Assembly: GCA_011763485.2 (NCBI GenBank)
Contig: JAANSK020284935.1
Span: forward strand, 1 to 20,337
Direction of reading: 5' to 3'
Source of the DNA: Isoetes engelmannii
Taxonomy: Eukaryota > Streptophyta > Lycopodiopsida > Isoetales > Isoetaceae
DNA length: 20,337 nucleotides
Shown: piece by piece, positions 1 to 8,700 of the stretch
Numbering within the stretch: the stretch's first letter is position 1
Layout: each line of letters begins with the position of its first letter
Position numbers and translations under genes: made by a program
The notes under the pieces: model-generated
Database searches by the model: none
Told to the model about the DNA's origin: nothing
What the model saw: only the letters and a program-made list of their open reading frames with translations

Positions 1-63
1 GATTAGGTACTTTTCTGGGTAGTTTCTGGGCCCCCAATAGATACAAAAACTGGTACACCCTAG

Positions 64-228
64 CATGCTCTCACCCTCCAGTCTGCTCTTCTAGAAGTTG
101 AAGCAACTATTGTGAAATACTTGGACCATAGAAGCCCTCTTCTTTCGATGTTAAATGCAATCTTAGAGTCTACAGCTATGTTTTTAACTTTCTTGAAACA
201 AGCGAGCTTTCTAGATAGGAAGGACTAA
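64..228 (+). pseudogene. Fragment A1 of an unrecognised protein gene
   Basis: A 54-residue open stretch bounded by stops. Its core, VEATIVKYLDHRSPLLSML, is followed by a leucine-rich helical stretch ending near FLKQASFLDRKD. The same DNA reappears, diverged, at 1021-1170 (the 'cttagagtctacagctatg' part) and at 1306-1375 (the 'tgaaatacctagacc' part). Repetition of a codon-like stretch suggests a real gene ancestor. Composition suggests an alpha-helical repeat protein, but I recognise no family. There is no start codon or promoter. Homology continues past the stop to about 290. Taken as a broken host gene fragment; it could also be coding sequence carried by a transposon. Confidence 0.4.
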
Positions 229-357
229 TCAGAAGTTCTTTCTTTGTTGGTCTTAGCCCTATTGAATTTTATCATCACCCTATAACCTACAAGTAGAAAA
301 ATCTTGAAGCAGAGGATAGGAACGAAGGAGCCTGGAGATCTCTTTAAAGATCTCGTG

Positions 358-666
358 TTATTTTTGGGGGATGCCTCTATGTAGTCGATTATTGGACACC
401 CAACAATAAATGTTGTTTAAACATGGAGATGAATTCCATAGTTCTCTCTTTTGTAATATTGGAATTTCTTTTTGTTGCGATTGACTTGTTCTGCAATCAG
501 TGCAAGCGAGAGCAGAAGTATCAGAGTTATTGACTTTGCGGAACCAGTTTAGTGATTCCAAACATGTGTTTTTGAGCCGTTTAGGAATGTCCCAAATGGG
601 GATGTGGAGTCCAAGAGAAGGACCATTATGAACTGAGAGACTGGCTTTCAGTGCGACACTTCGCAC
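358..666 (-). pseudogene. Unrecognised open frame, 102 codons, antisense to its neighbours
   Basis: Open frame on the minus strand from an ATG at 666. The part near the start (LGLHIPIWDIPKRLKNTCLE, about residues 18-37) reads like natural protein, with balanced composition and no low complexity. The rest is less convincing. It lies between plus-strand fragments A1 and A2, so if real it is from another gene or an inverted piece of the same one. I found no second copy in the window and do not recognise a family. Chance open reading is a fair alternative. Confidence 0.25.
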
Positions 667-670
667 GATA

Positions 671-1015
671 TTGCATCATTTTTATTCTGTGAATTCAGAA
701 GTTCTAGTTAACACTGGTGAGCTTCTAATTGCTGGAGAATGTTCCAATTGGCTGATGCATGGCATAATTAGTGTTTTAACAAAAAACTTAGGAGTGAAGT
801 TCGCAATGCAACACCTCAATTCCTGGTCCAAGATGGTTGTTGAATGGCTATCAGGCAATGGACTTAGATTGAACCTACATGACTTCGGTCCAGATGCATA
901 CTCCCATTTGTGCGACAAGACAAGTGAGATAATCGAGAAGGTCAAAGATACAAGAGCAGATTCGCCGTCTCAGCCTTCAGCTTCACCGTGGCAAAAAATT
1001 AGCCACTGTCCATAG
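671..1015 (+). pseudogene. Fragment A2 of the same unrecognised gene, 114 codons
   Basis: Open frame with protein-like text, for example ECSNWLMHGIISVLTKNLGV (residues about 23-42) and MVVEWLSGNGL. A shorter diverged copy lies at 1190-1305. In that copy the WLSxNG block runs straight into DNA matching fragment A1, so the ancestral order was probably A2 then A1, the reverse of their order here. The ATG at 671 is arbitrary, because the frame continues upstream (about 637-670) without a stop. The last 20 codons (Ser/Pro-rich) have no visible counterpart in the second copy. No family recognised. Confidence 0.4.
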
Positions 1016-1020
1016 CAAGA

Positions 1021-1375
1021 ATGATCTTAGAGTCTACAGCTATGATGTTAATTTTCTTGAAACAAGCGACCTTAGTAAACAAGGAGTCCTAATTAGAAGT
1101 TCTTTCTTGGTTGGTCTTAGCCGTATTGATTTTTTTTATCACATATTGGGTTTTATCATCACATTGTAGCCTCCAGGGAATTACCAGTTCCAGCAATTCT
1201 GAAGCCTCCAACTTCTAGTCGATGGAGAGGTTCTAGTAAACGATGGTGAGTTTCTAACTAGCAAGACCTCAATTCCAAGATGATCACTGAATGGCTATCA
1301 AGCAATGGATTCGAGCCATTATTATGAAATACCTAGACCGTATAATCCCTCTTCATTTGATGTCTCGAATGAATA
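1021..1375 (+). pseudogene. Second, more decayed copy of fragments A1 and A2
   Basis: 1021-1170 matches 161-290 (shared 'cttagagtctacagctatg', 'ttcttgaaacaagcga', 'agaagttctttct'). 1190-1305 matches parts of 700-865 (shared 'gttctagt', 'aatggctatca', 'gcaatgga'). 1306-1375 matches 100-160. The copy has internal deletions and no long open frame. It is useful because 1280-1320 preserves the junction between the A2 and A1 blocks. Confidence 0.45.
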
Positions 1376-1920
1376 TCTAGGAATTTTCTAGGGATCTTGG
1401 AGAAGGACAAACCTAGCGGAGTCTATGGGAATTTAAGTGAATCATTTAACACTTTAAGAACGTACAACAACTTCCATAGAATCTTTGTGGGTACGGGGAA
1501 ACTTAACGGGATGTTGAGGAATCTAATGGAATCTTTATAAAATATTGGAGAATATAGAAGCATCTTCGTGCAACCTTAGAAAATCTAAGGATACTTAGGG
1601 GAATGTTGGAATTCTATCAAAATCACTTTCACCGTTATGAATATCAATGAATTTAGCAACGAGTAGTTTACAAATTATTGAGGATTTGATAAAACCTTCA
1701 CAGATAATCTCAACGAAATTTAGGAGTGTTGGCTTAGCAATGTTGGCTGATACAATCCACTGACTGCAATGTTCAAACTATACAGTCCTTACATAGTACA
1801 AAGACTTGTATAAATATAGTTTTAAATAAATGTAGTACACTTAATTTATCCAACACTAATTATTTTCATGATTTTGTAAGCATCAACAAAATTTGACAAG
1901 TATGGCTTTCAACTAGTGGA
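1376..1920. other. Unassigned AT-rich sequence
   Basis: No open frame, repeat or RNA gene that I can support. The stretch 1376-1740 has several loose variants of 'ggaatct' and 'gaatctttg', which could be a worn simple repeat, but no regular period is visible. 1800-1920 is AT-rich and directly precedes the possible CACTA end at 1921. Confidence 0.5.
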
Positions 1921-2978
1921 CACTACAAAATATGCATATAAAGCTAATTCAAGTTCTCAACCCGTTGTCTTCCCAAAACATGTCCAACAGGTAAAACTAC
2001 TTGCAATATAAATTTCTTACTTGCTATTATTTTCTTGTGAAATTGTATGTTTATATATCCAAATATATGCAGGTGTTCTATTTTGATAATCCTCAAAATA
2101 TAGGGTGGCTTATTGTGCTTCGAAACCCATCTCGTAGATGGGCTAATACTTATACGATGACAGTGACAATTAATATAATTTGTGACCGTTTAATAACTTG
2201 ACACATGTCACACATCTTGTGATATATTTCTCTCTAGTTTTTGTAGTTCAAAACACATAACTAGTGCGATTCAATTCAAGTTTAAAGTTCTAACATTTTA
2301 CTGCCTTTAAAGTGTGACCTTATAATATTAAAGAAGAAAATAAGTGAAGTTTCTACTGCCCTTATGCATGTTTCTGTTGTGCTATGACACTATTATCCCA
2401 CACTGGATGGGGCATTTTAATTACACTTAAATCACAAGTACATATAGTTGTTTAGAGATTAGATGACACTTACTATATATGCCATTTGTGTTGGACGAAT
2501 GGCAGTATTCCACCACCTAAAATGGCAAATAGAAGCCACTTAAACAAGTGATATTTGTTTATATACAAATAGCATTAACAGGTGGCCCTTACAGGACACT
2601 TACATGTCATTTATTGGTTTGCCATTTATACCACTCAAAATGACAAAACATTACTCGCACTTAAATGGCACATTCGATTCACTTAGACTAGTGACATTTT
2701 TTGGTACCTAAATGGCACAAATCGGCAGCACTTATAAGGCACTTATTAGTTTGCCGTTTACGCATGTCAAAATGGCAAAACATTGATCGCACTTAAATGA
2801 CACATGCATGACACTCATATATGTGCCATTTATAAGGCCAATAAATGGCAATGTAATTGTCACTTAAATGGCACATACTTGTCACATTTTTCGTTGTGCT
2901 AATTACAACGACACAAATGGCAAGTTCATGAAATTGTGCCTTTTCTTCATGCCATTTATGCCCATTTTTTTAGTAGTG
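1921..2978. mobile_element. CACTA (En/Spm-type) terminus, non-autonomous or partial copy
   Basis: The right end (2971-2978, tagtagtg) reads in reverse complement as CACTACTAAAAAAATGGGC, a typical CACTA terminus. A possible left terminus begins exactly at 1921 (cactacaaaatatgcat). The right 570 bp are packed with the subterminal motif aaatggca/tgccattt in both orientations, the usual arrangement for transposase-binding sites in this superfamily. CACTA elements make 3-bp target duplications: the right flank is att, the candidate left flank is gga, so they do not match. The left boundary is therefore uncertain and the element may be truncated or rearranged. No transposase coding is visible. The right end interrupts a LINE reverse transcriptase. 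Confidence 0.55.
2400..2960. repeat. Subterminal repeat array of the CACTA element
   Basis: About fourteen copies of aaatggca or its complement, including variants (near 2421, 2481, 2499, 2521, 2622, 2663, 2712, 2753, 2771, 2834, 2849, 2866, 2917, 2950). A larger unit of about 131 bp is also repeated: the block from about 2607 (tttgccatttataccactca) is echoed at about 2738 (tttgccgtttacgcatgtca). Known CACTA biology assigns such arrays to transposase binding; that role is inferred here. Confidence 0.6.
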
Positions 2979-4230
2979 ATTTGTTTGCATTGAGTTCAAT
3001 ACCAGAGATGTCCTTAAAAGCAACTAGAATATCACGAAAGGATTGGGAACTACTATCATCAAACCTGAGGAACATGAAGGTATGGTCCACATGTTGCATA
3101 ATTGTAAGCTTCCCGCCTTGGCCTGGAAGAGGCAGTCCAGACATGACACATTAATCTACTTTGAAGTTCACCATTTTTGTAAGGCTAGCCATAATCACAA
3201 AGAGGTAAAGGGCTAACAGACATCCTTGCCTTATTCCTTTCCTGAGCTAAAAGAGACCTGAAGGCTCACCATTAACAAGCATTAAAGCTTGTTCATGCCC
3301 ATGAACTCATTCTGAAAGCAATAAGTCTTCATTCACCAAGCAACAACGGCCTTGGTACTTTAGGTATAAGGATGATGAACCCAGCAGCCAGGGGGAGTGC
3401 AATGTAGAGGAAATCCAAGCACCTCTAACCACCTTCACAAAGTCGGGCCTCAAGACGTCCCAAAATTCCACACAAAATTTAGGAGGGAAGCCATTCGTAC
3501 CGGGAGACTTACTTGAGGCCATGGAACATAGGGTTTTGTAGATCTTTTATCCCCCGAATATCGCATCAAGCTCTGATTATCTTCTTCTGTAGCTTTGACC
3601 GACCAATCAACCTTGGTCATCCATCGAGATATCTTAGCTTGAAATGACGTCGACCTAGGATCTTCCATAAACTATTTGTTTCTGGAAGCTATCTTTTACG
3701 AATATTTTGCTCTCATCTAGATCCTCTTATATAGACTGCCTATTATCTCTTATAGATGAGATACTATTTTCTGCAAGTCTTGCCCCTGCCGTTCTGAAAA
3801 AGCATTCAGAATTCTCATGGTCAAGCCCGGTATACCACTTGGTTTTAACCGTACATCAGCCCCCCTAGCTTCTTCCTCCTCAATAGCCTTGGCTTTCCTA
3901 TCAAGTTCCTCTTCCCTGCATTGCTTTCCCAAGTCATGTGGATGATCTAGAAGCTCCTGCTTGACCTCCCTTAGAAGGTTATAAACATCTCTTCCTTTTC
4001 GCTTCTGAATCCCATGGCTCTCTTCTTGCCCCATTCTTTTATCCACCTCTTCATAAGATTACTTTTTTCAATCCAAGCTTTCATACTAGGAAGACCTACA
4101 AGATTTGGTAGTGAGGCCAAGAAGGTCTTAAATGGTCTGCAAAATGCCCCTTTGCATAGCCACAAGTATTAAATTTGAAGGGAACATTACCTTGTTTCCT
4201 AATAGTAGGGGCATTTTCTAGAACTAACTT
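2979..4230 (-). mobile_element. LINE, reverse transcriptase part and upstream linker, decayed
   Basis: Minus-strand translation gives LINE-type reverse transcriptase landmarks in order. They are KSPGTNGFPPKF (about 3487-3510; the usual KxPGPDG with Asn for Asp), NGEPSGLF then GIRQG (3223-3290), a worn HVDHTF where FADDT is expected (about 3090-3110), and ISGIELNANKS (2979-3010). The two catalytic Asp residues are therefore not intact. Upstream, 3750-4165 encodes the charged linker typical between endonuclease and RT, and 4150-4200 contains VPFKF, resembling the PFxFxxxW block of plant LINEs. Frames change repeatedly, so the copy is dead. The 3' end is cut off by the CACTA terminus. The 5' side is cut by the inverted-repeat element starting at 4241. 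Confidence 0.75.
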
Positions 4231-4430
4231 TTGTGGTAGTTATAGTGTAGATCAATCTCCAATCATGCTTAACATGTGCTTATACTTCGGTTTTACTTGA
4301 AAAGTAGCAAAATGCTCAAATTCATGATTCTCAAGTCTGTAAGATATAAATGCTCATTCCCATGGTAAGATCTTTGCATCGCTAACTTTGATATAGATCC
4401 TTTATATGGAGGTTGCCTAATAAATAGCAT

Positions 4431-4431
4431 A

Positions 4432-4467
<36 letters not shown>

Positions 4468-4517
4468 TGTATGTACGTACGTACGTACGTACGTACGTAC
4501 ATATACATATACATATA
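4431..4517. repeat. Compound microsatellite (TA)n-(GTAT)n-(GTAC)n-(ATATAC)n
   Basis: About eight GTAT units (4441-4472) pass directly into about seven GTAC units (to 4500), flanked by TA and ATATAC runs. GTAC repeats are self-complementary and can form a cruciform or hairpin. The two cores differ by one C-to-T step at a CpG. The equivalent position in the right arm (about 7590-7610) is only a short AT-rich run. Confidence 0.9.
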
Positions 4518-4656
4518 AAATAAATTTGACCAGCTTGGTTATCACCTAATGCTTCATGATTAATTTATCATGGGTGTTGTCTACATAAGTTAGCATTGTG
4601 CATACTGTTGGGCTTCATGCTGAGTATTATATCTAATGCACTGGTTTCTTGATTAG

Positions 4657-5620
4657 ATTCTTGGAGATGGAGAAATAAGAACAGAATTGTTCTCGGACCT
4701 GAAGAAGATTGGATATGGCGAGAATTTATGGGTTCCTAGCCCGATCATTCAAACCATCATGGTAATGATTGCTGATGTTCCAGGTTTGCATGAGTACCTC
4801 CTGAATAGAGAAAATAATTTAGTTGAAAATGATTCCTCCATTCTAAGTAATTTAGGTGCATCGCACTGGTTCAAACTCTTCTACACATATAGAAATGGTG
4901 GAAATGTTCTTCAACTATTGAAGACATTTGAAACCAAGTTCTAATTTAGTAGAAGAGGACCGTGTTAAAATTGATAGATGCATGAGGGTGTTGGAAAAGT
5001 TTAAAGAACTAAAACTCTCTAATAGAGAAGCGCACCCATTAATGTATTATAGAGATGAGGAGTCAAATAATATGCTGCACAAATTACATCTGATGGTTTG
5101 AACGCGAAATTAGAGGGTATTAAGCTTGATGAAGAAGCATCAGCTATTTCCAGTTAATTTGCAGATGAGCAGCTTAATAAACAAAATAATCACCTTCTAT
5201 TTTTCAAAAATGTACCCTACTCTTGTTGTACCTAGAAAATTAGTTGAACAATGAGAAGCTGATAAAGATCACAAAACATAGAAGCTCTATTCCTTTAATT
5301 TATTAGCCCCAATACATATTGAGGCTTACTATTATCTGGGAGGAATAAAGGATAAGAACTCCATGCCAACAGTATGGATGAAAAAATATGCTAATTTTGC
5401 ACGCAAGGGTATAACAATCTTTGATAGGGAAACATTTATATCGAAATTCACTTTGGCTATGTTTGATCCAAATAAATGCCATGCTGAATCAATGTTGGAC
5501 TTTCCAAAGAAAATATTCCTACTGGAAAAAGTAGATCAAAAGTTTTTGGAAAAGCTGGAGATTATGAACAGAGATGGCCAAATTGGAAAAGACCCTATTG
5601 TAGATGCCCACATCCATTAA
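4657..5620 (+). pseudogene. Unrecognised arm gene, left copy (broken)
   Basis: Coding-like sequence follows a plausible splice acceptor (ctggtttcttgattag, ending 4656) that is conserved in the other arm. Readable blocks include ENLWVPSPIIQTIMVMIADV (about 4720-4780), HWFKLFYTYRNGGNVLQLL (about 4864-4920) and FARKGITIFDRETFISKF (about 5395-5448). Mixed hydrophobic and charged text suggests a folded globular protein. I recognise no domain. Because a capsid-like or other virus-derived protein is one possibility, I treat it as a fossil: it is broken at several places and I do not list them. It ends at the inner arm edge, before the RGG tail of the other copy. Confidence 0.45.
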
Positions 5621-5753
5621 ATACGTGTGTATTTAAAGGTGTGGTGTGGTTTGATCACATATTTTAGTATATGATGAACCATGTAGAATTGTTCTTTAAG
5701 GGTGACTCTGTGATTTTCAGATGGAGCCAGTTCATCAATTGGACAAGTAATCC

Positions 5754-5989
5754 ACCAATAGACATAGCTCGTATATCCTGCAACAATTTAAAAATTTACA
5801 TCACATCAAGAGAAATTTGTATTTACAAAAGATATCCATTTTCACACGACTTTGTGCTTATAAAAGAAAACCCTAAATCAACACTTCCAAACATAAGGGT
5901 AATCAAATGTGGATCCTCTAAATGTATATAGGTGGTTGTAACATCAAAATATATATGGATGTACACCCCAATATCTTAGGTAGACTGCT
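5754..5989. other. Spacer segment beside the left arm, unassigned
   Basis: AT-rich sequence between the inner edge of the left arm and the end of the RGG segment. It has short open text on the plus strand that runs on from the arm, but it resembles neither the arm gene nor anything else in the window. The plus-strand stretch around 5855-5880 is weakly promoter-like (tgcttataaaag), which I would not call on sequence alone. Confidence 0.35.
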
Positions 5990-7479
5990 TCAATCTTTCC
6001 AAAGATAGTTTAACATCCTTGGCATCAAGGGTGACATGTCATTTGGTTGCTGCAAATGGGTGGGTGTGTTTCCCACAACTTCAATAGAAGTTAATAATGT
6101 ACTGCCAGCCCATGCTCTACTTCTCCTTCTTGAATTATGCATATTTGGCGGTCTACCACCTCTATTGGAATTATCACCTCTACCAAGGTTATGAGAACCC
6201 CTTCCACGGAATCCCCCTCTATTGGGAGGTGTAGACTCATCTCTTCCACTATTATTCCAGTCATACCCTCTAGTTTTTCCTCTGAATGCAGATCTTCCTC
6301 TACCTCTATTTCTCATAGGAGGCGAGGCTGGGTTCTCATTCCAGTTTCTAGTTCTTTTCATTAATACAGGTGTATTATAATCATAAAAACTTGCAGGTTT
6401 TATCAATCTTTCAATATACCTCAAACCACCTTCATTATTGTTTTCGCCAAACATCTTAGCCTACGGATTACTTGTCCAATTGATGAACTGGCTCCATCTG
6501 GAAATCACAGAGTCACCCCTAAAGAACAGTTCTACATGGTTCATTATATACCAAAGTAGTGATGAAACCACACCACTCCTTTAAATGTACACGTATTTAA
6601 TGGATGTGGACATCTACAATAGGGTCTTTTCTAATTTGGCCATCTCTGGTCATAATCTCCAGCTTTTCCAGCATTTTTTGATCTATTTTTTTCAGTAGGA
6701 ATATTTTTTTTTGAAAAGTGCCAACGTTGATTCAGTAGGGCATTTATTTGGATCTAACATAGCATGGAGTTCTTATTCTCTATTCCTCCCAGATAATCGT
6801 AAGTCTCAATAGGTATTGGGGCTAACAAATTAAAGGAATAGAGTTTTCACGTCTTGTGATCTTTATCAGCTTCCTATTGTTCAACTAATCTCCTAAGTAC
6901 AACAGGAGTAAGGTACCTTTTCAAAATAAAAGATGATTATTTTGCTTACTAAACTGCTCATCTGCAAATTCCTTGAAAATAGCTTGTGCTTCTTCAGCAA
7001 GCTTAATACCCTCTAATTTCGGGTTCAAACCATCAGTTGTAACTTGTGCAGCACTATCATTTGGCTCCTCATCTCTACATTAATGGGTACGCTTCTCCAC
7101 TAAAGAGTTTTAGTTCTTTAAACTTCTCCAGCATCCTCATGCATCTATCAGTTTCAACACTGTCCTCTTCTACTAAATCAGATAACTTGGTGTCAAATGT
7201 CTTCAATAATTGAAGAACATTTCCACCATTTCTATATGTGTAGAAGAGTTTGAACCAGTGCAATTCAATGCATCGAAATTACTTAGAATGGGAAAATCAT
7301 TTACATCTAAATTGTTTTCTCTATTCAGAAAGTACTCATGCAAACCTAGAGCATCAACAATCATTACCGTGATGGTTTGAATGATCGGGCTAGGAACCCA
7401 TAAATTCTCGCTATATCCAATCCTCTTTAGGTCACGGGAACCATTCCGTTCTTATTTCCCCATCTCCATCTCCAGGAAT
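5990..7479 (-). pseudogene. Unrecognised arm gene, right copy with RGG-rich C-terminal tail (broken)
   Basis: Minus-strand copy of the arm gene, with the conserved acceptor near 7480, the HWFKLFYTYRNGGNVLQLL block (about 7200-7260) and an inner-edge block reading SQFINWTSNP. It continues beyond the arm into a 154-codon open segment (5990-6454). That tail holds roughly ten RG/RGG motifs, for example NRGRGRSAFRGKTRGYDW and NRGGFRGRG, then ends LNYLWKD. RGG tails usually bind nucleic acid or are arginine-methylated, in host RNA-binding proteins and in some viral nucleic-acid-binding proteins. The upstream body is not recognised. The copy is broken; if virus-derived it is an old insertion, given the divergence between arms. 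Confidence 0.45.
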
Positions 7480-7794
7480 CTAATTAAGAAACCAATGCAT
7501 TAGGAAGCCCAACAGTATGCACAATGCTAACTCATATAGACAACGCCCATGATAACTTAATCATGAAGCAGTAGGTCCAAACTAGTCAAATTTATATGTA
7601 TATATATGCCATTTATTAGGCAACCTCCTTATAAGGGATCTATATCAAAGTCAGCGATGCAAAGATCTTATCATGGGAATGAGCATTTTTATCTTAGAGA
7701 GTTGAGAATCATGAATTTGAACATTTTGCTATTTCCCAAGTAAAACCGGAGTATAAGCATTGTTAAGCATAATTGGAGTTTGATCTATACTATG
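6465..7794 (-). repeat. Right arm of the inverted repeat
   Basis: Reverse complement of the left arm, from ggattacttgtccaat (6465) to about 7794. Diagnostic shared blocks include gatcgggctaggaaccca (about 7383-7400) and gcaaagatcttatcatggga (about 7659-7678). On the minus strand its gene continues into the spacer without an obvious boundary, so this arm probably lies in the original, longer copy. Confidence 0.85.
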
Positions 7795-7839
7795 ATATAT
7801 ATACATTAGATGCATATACATTGAGGAGTCCCCACTGGC

Positions 7840-8160
7840 CTGGCCTGCCATCTGCCATCTCTCCAAGAAAACTGAAATTTTTGTTGCAGTCCTTTCCATA
7901 AAATACATGCGCCTCCTTTGGTGCCCCGAGTGTCACAACTGAAAAAACGAATAGTCACATCCAACCCAGTTTCCAGTGGACCTGTCTTTAAAATCTGGGA
8001 GGCTGTGGTCCTGTAGTAAGACGATATCAGCTTTCATAGATCTAAGTTGCTGCTAAGACCCATCTGGGAGACGCATCTGGTAGTCTGCGCTCCTGTAGTA
8101 AGATGATATCAACTTTCATAGATCTAAGTTGCTGCTAAGACCCATCCACACAACATAATC
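7840..8160 (-). mobile_element. LINE endonuclease (APE-type) fragment, decayed
   Basis: Minus-strand translation gives QQLRSMKADIVLLQD (about 8008-8055), the conserved ADIVLLQE block near the start of APE-type LINE endonucleases; the catalytic Glu of LQE is replaced by Asp. It continues through WVGCDYSFF and then GTKGGACILWKGL (about 7885-7925), matching the GVAILxxxxL region. A 5' part of the block is duplicated in tandem. The order on the minus strand (endonuclease, then linker and RT at 2979-4230) fits one LINE split by the inverted-repeat element, though about half of the endonuclease is missing between them. Confidence 0.6.
7993..8145. repeat. Tandem duplication inside the LINE endonuclease fragment
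   Basis: The block atctgggag...cctgtagtaagacgatatcagctttcatagatctaagttgctgctaagaccc (split here in description only) occurs twice, with the cctgtagtaag landmarks at 8010 and 8092. The second unit has about 11 extra bases before that landmark and a few substitutions. Confidence 0.8.
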
Positions 8161-8316
8161 TTTCAAATTATTTTTGTATTTGAAAACTTGACACTTGAAA
8201 CTCTATGGTACCCGCTCCTAAATGTGGGTGACATGGTGCATGGGCCATGCCATTTCGCCACAAGTCCCCTCACTTTGGTGACTACAGCATACAATTTAGA
8301 ATGAACAACTTTATCA
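8161..8316. other. Possible LINE 5' leader, unassigned
   Basis: Lies just upstream (minus strand) of the endonuclease start, so it may be the LINE leader. It contains a near-palindrome around 8233-8253 (atggtgcatgggccatgccat). No coding support. Confidence 0.25.
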
Positions 8317-8700
8317 ATGATATTTCAGCGTTATTCTGAGTTGTCAAATGAAATACCGAAAACTATACCGAAGAACCTTAAAAATTTTGGTGGAAGGAAG
8401 GTTAAACTATACCAAAATACAAAATTTGAACCCCTGGTATTACCTTCACAGTGTGGCTATTCTGTTCTCACTCATCCTTACATGCAATGTTACAAAAATT
8501 CAAATTTTGATAAAACCACTAGGTGTGTTTTAAATTGCTGCTTGGAACAGCTTGTTTCTAAACAAAAATCAGCTTTTGCAGCAAACCCAAATGCTCCACA
8601 AATTTGGCAAGTACAAAGGCTCCAAAGAGTCCACCATTCTATATCAAATCCTATGGTGGAAAATCCATCAAATAAATGAGACCTAAACCCTAATCTCATT
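8317..8700. other. Unassigned sequence with a small hairpin; possible MITE remnant
   Basis: A 120-codon plus-strand frame (8317-8679) has the composition of translated noncoding DNA and I do not call it a gene. Within it, 8521-8608 has imperfect inverted ends: gtgtgttttaaattgctgc at 8523 against gcagcaaacccaaatg at 8579. An internal pair, aacaagctg / cagctttt, recalls hAT-like MITEs. No target duplication was found, so this is weak. Confidence 0.2.

Larger units (their letters stand above)
4241..5753 (+). repeat. Left arm of the inverted repeat
   Basis: Outer edge: tagatcaatctccaat pairs with the right arm near 7770-7790. Inner edge: ttggacaagtaatcc at 5739-5753 pairs with 6465-6479. It is about 180 bp longer than the right arm, mostly because of an expanded microsatellite (4431-4517) absent from the other arm. 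It carries the truncated copy of the arm gene, without the RGG tail. Confidence 0.85.
4241..7794. mobile_element. Large inverted-repeat (foldback-like) element or inverted duplication
   Basis: The left arm 4241-5753 and right arm 6465-7794 are reverse complements of each other, with roughly 85-90 percent identity by eye and several small indels. They surround a 711-bp spacer. The outer boundaries touch LINE sequence on both sides, so the unit looks inserted into one LINE. I found no convincing target-site duplication and no transposase. It may be a foldback element with very long termini, or a local inverted duplication of a gene. The gene inside could not be assigned to a family; a virus-derived origin cannot be excluded. 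It is broken in both arms. Confidence 0.7.

Noticed and set aside
2388-2404. cactattatcccacactgg as the left CACTA terminus
   Set aside because: Poorer match to the right terminus than 1921 and no att flank; kept only as a fallback.
4293-4514. Tyr/Thr/His repeat protein on the minus strand
   Set aside because: It is the translation of the tetranucleotide microsatellite.
8317-8679. 120-codon plus-strand frame as a gene
   Set aside because: Composition of translated AT-rich noncoding DNA; competing frames on both strands are equally open.
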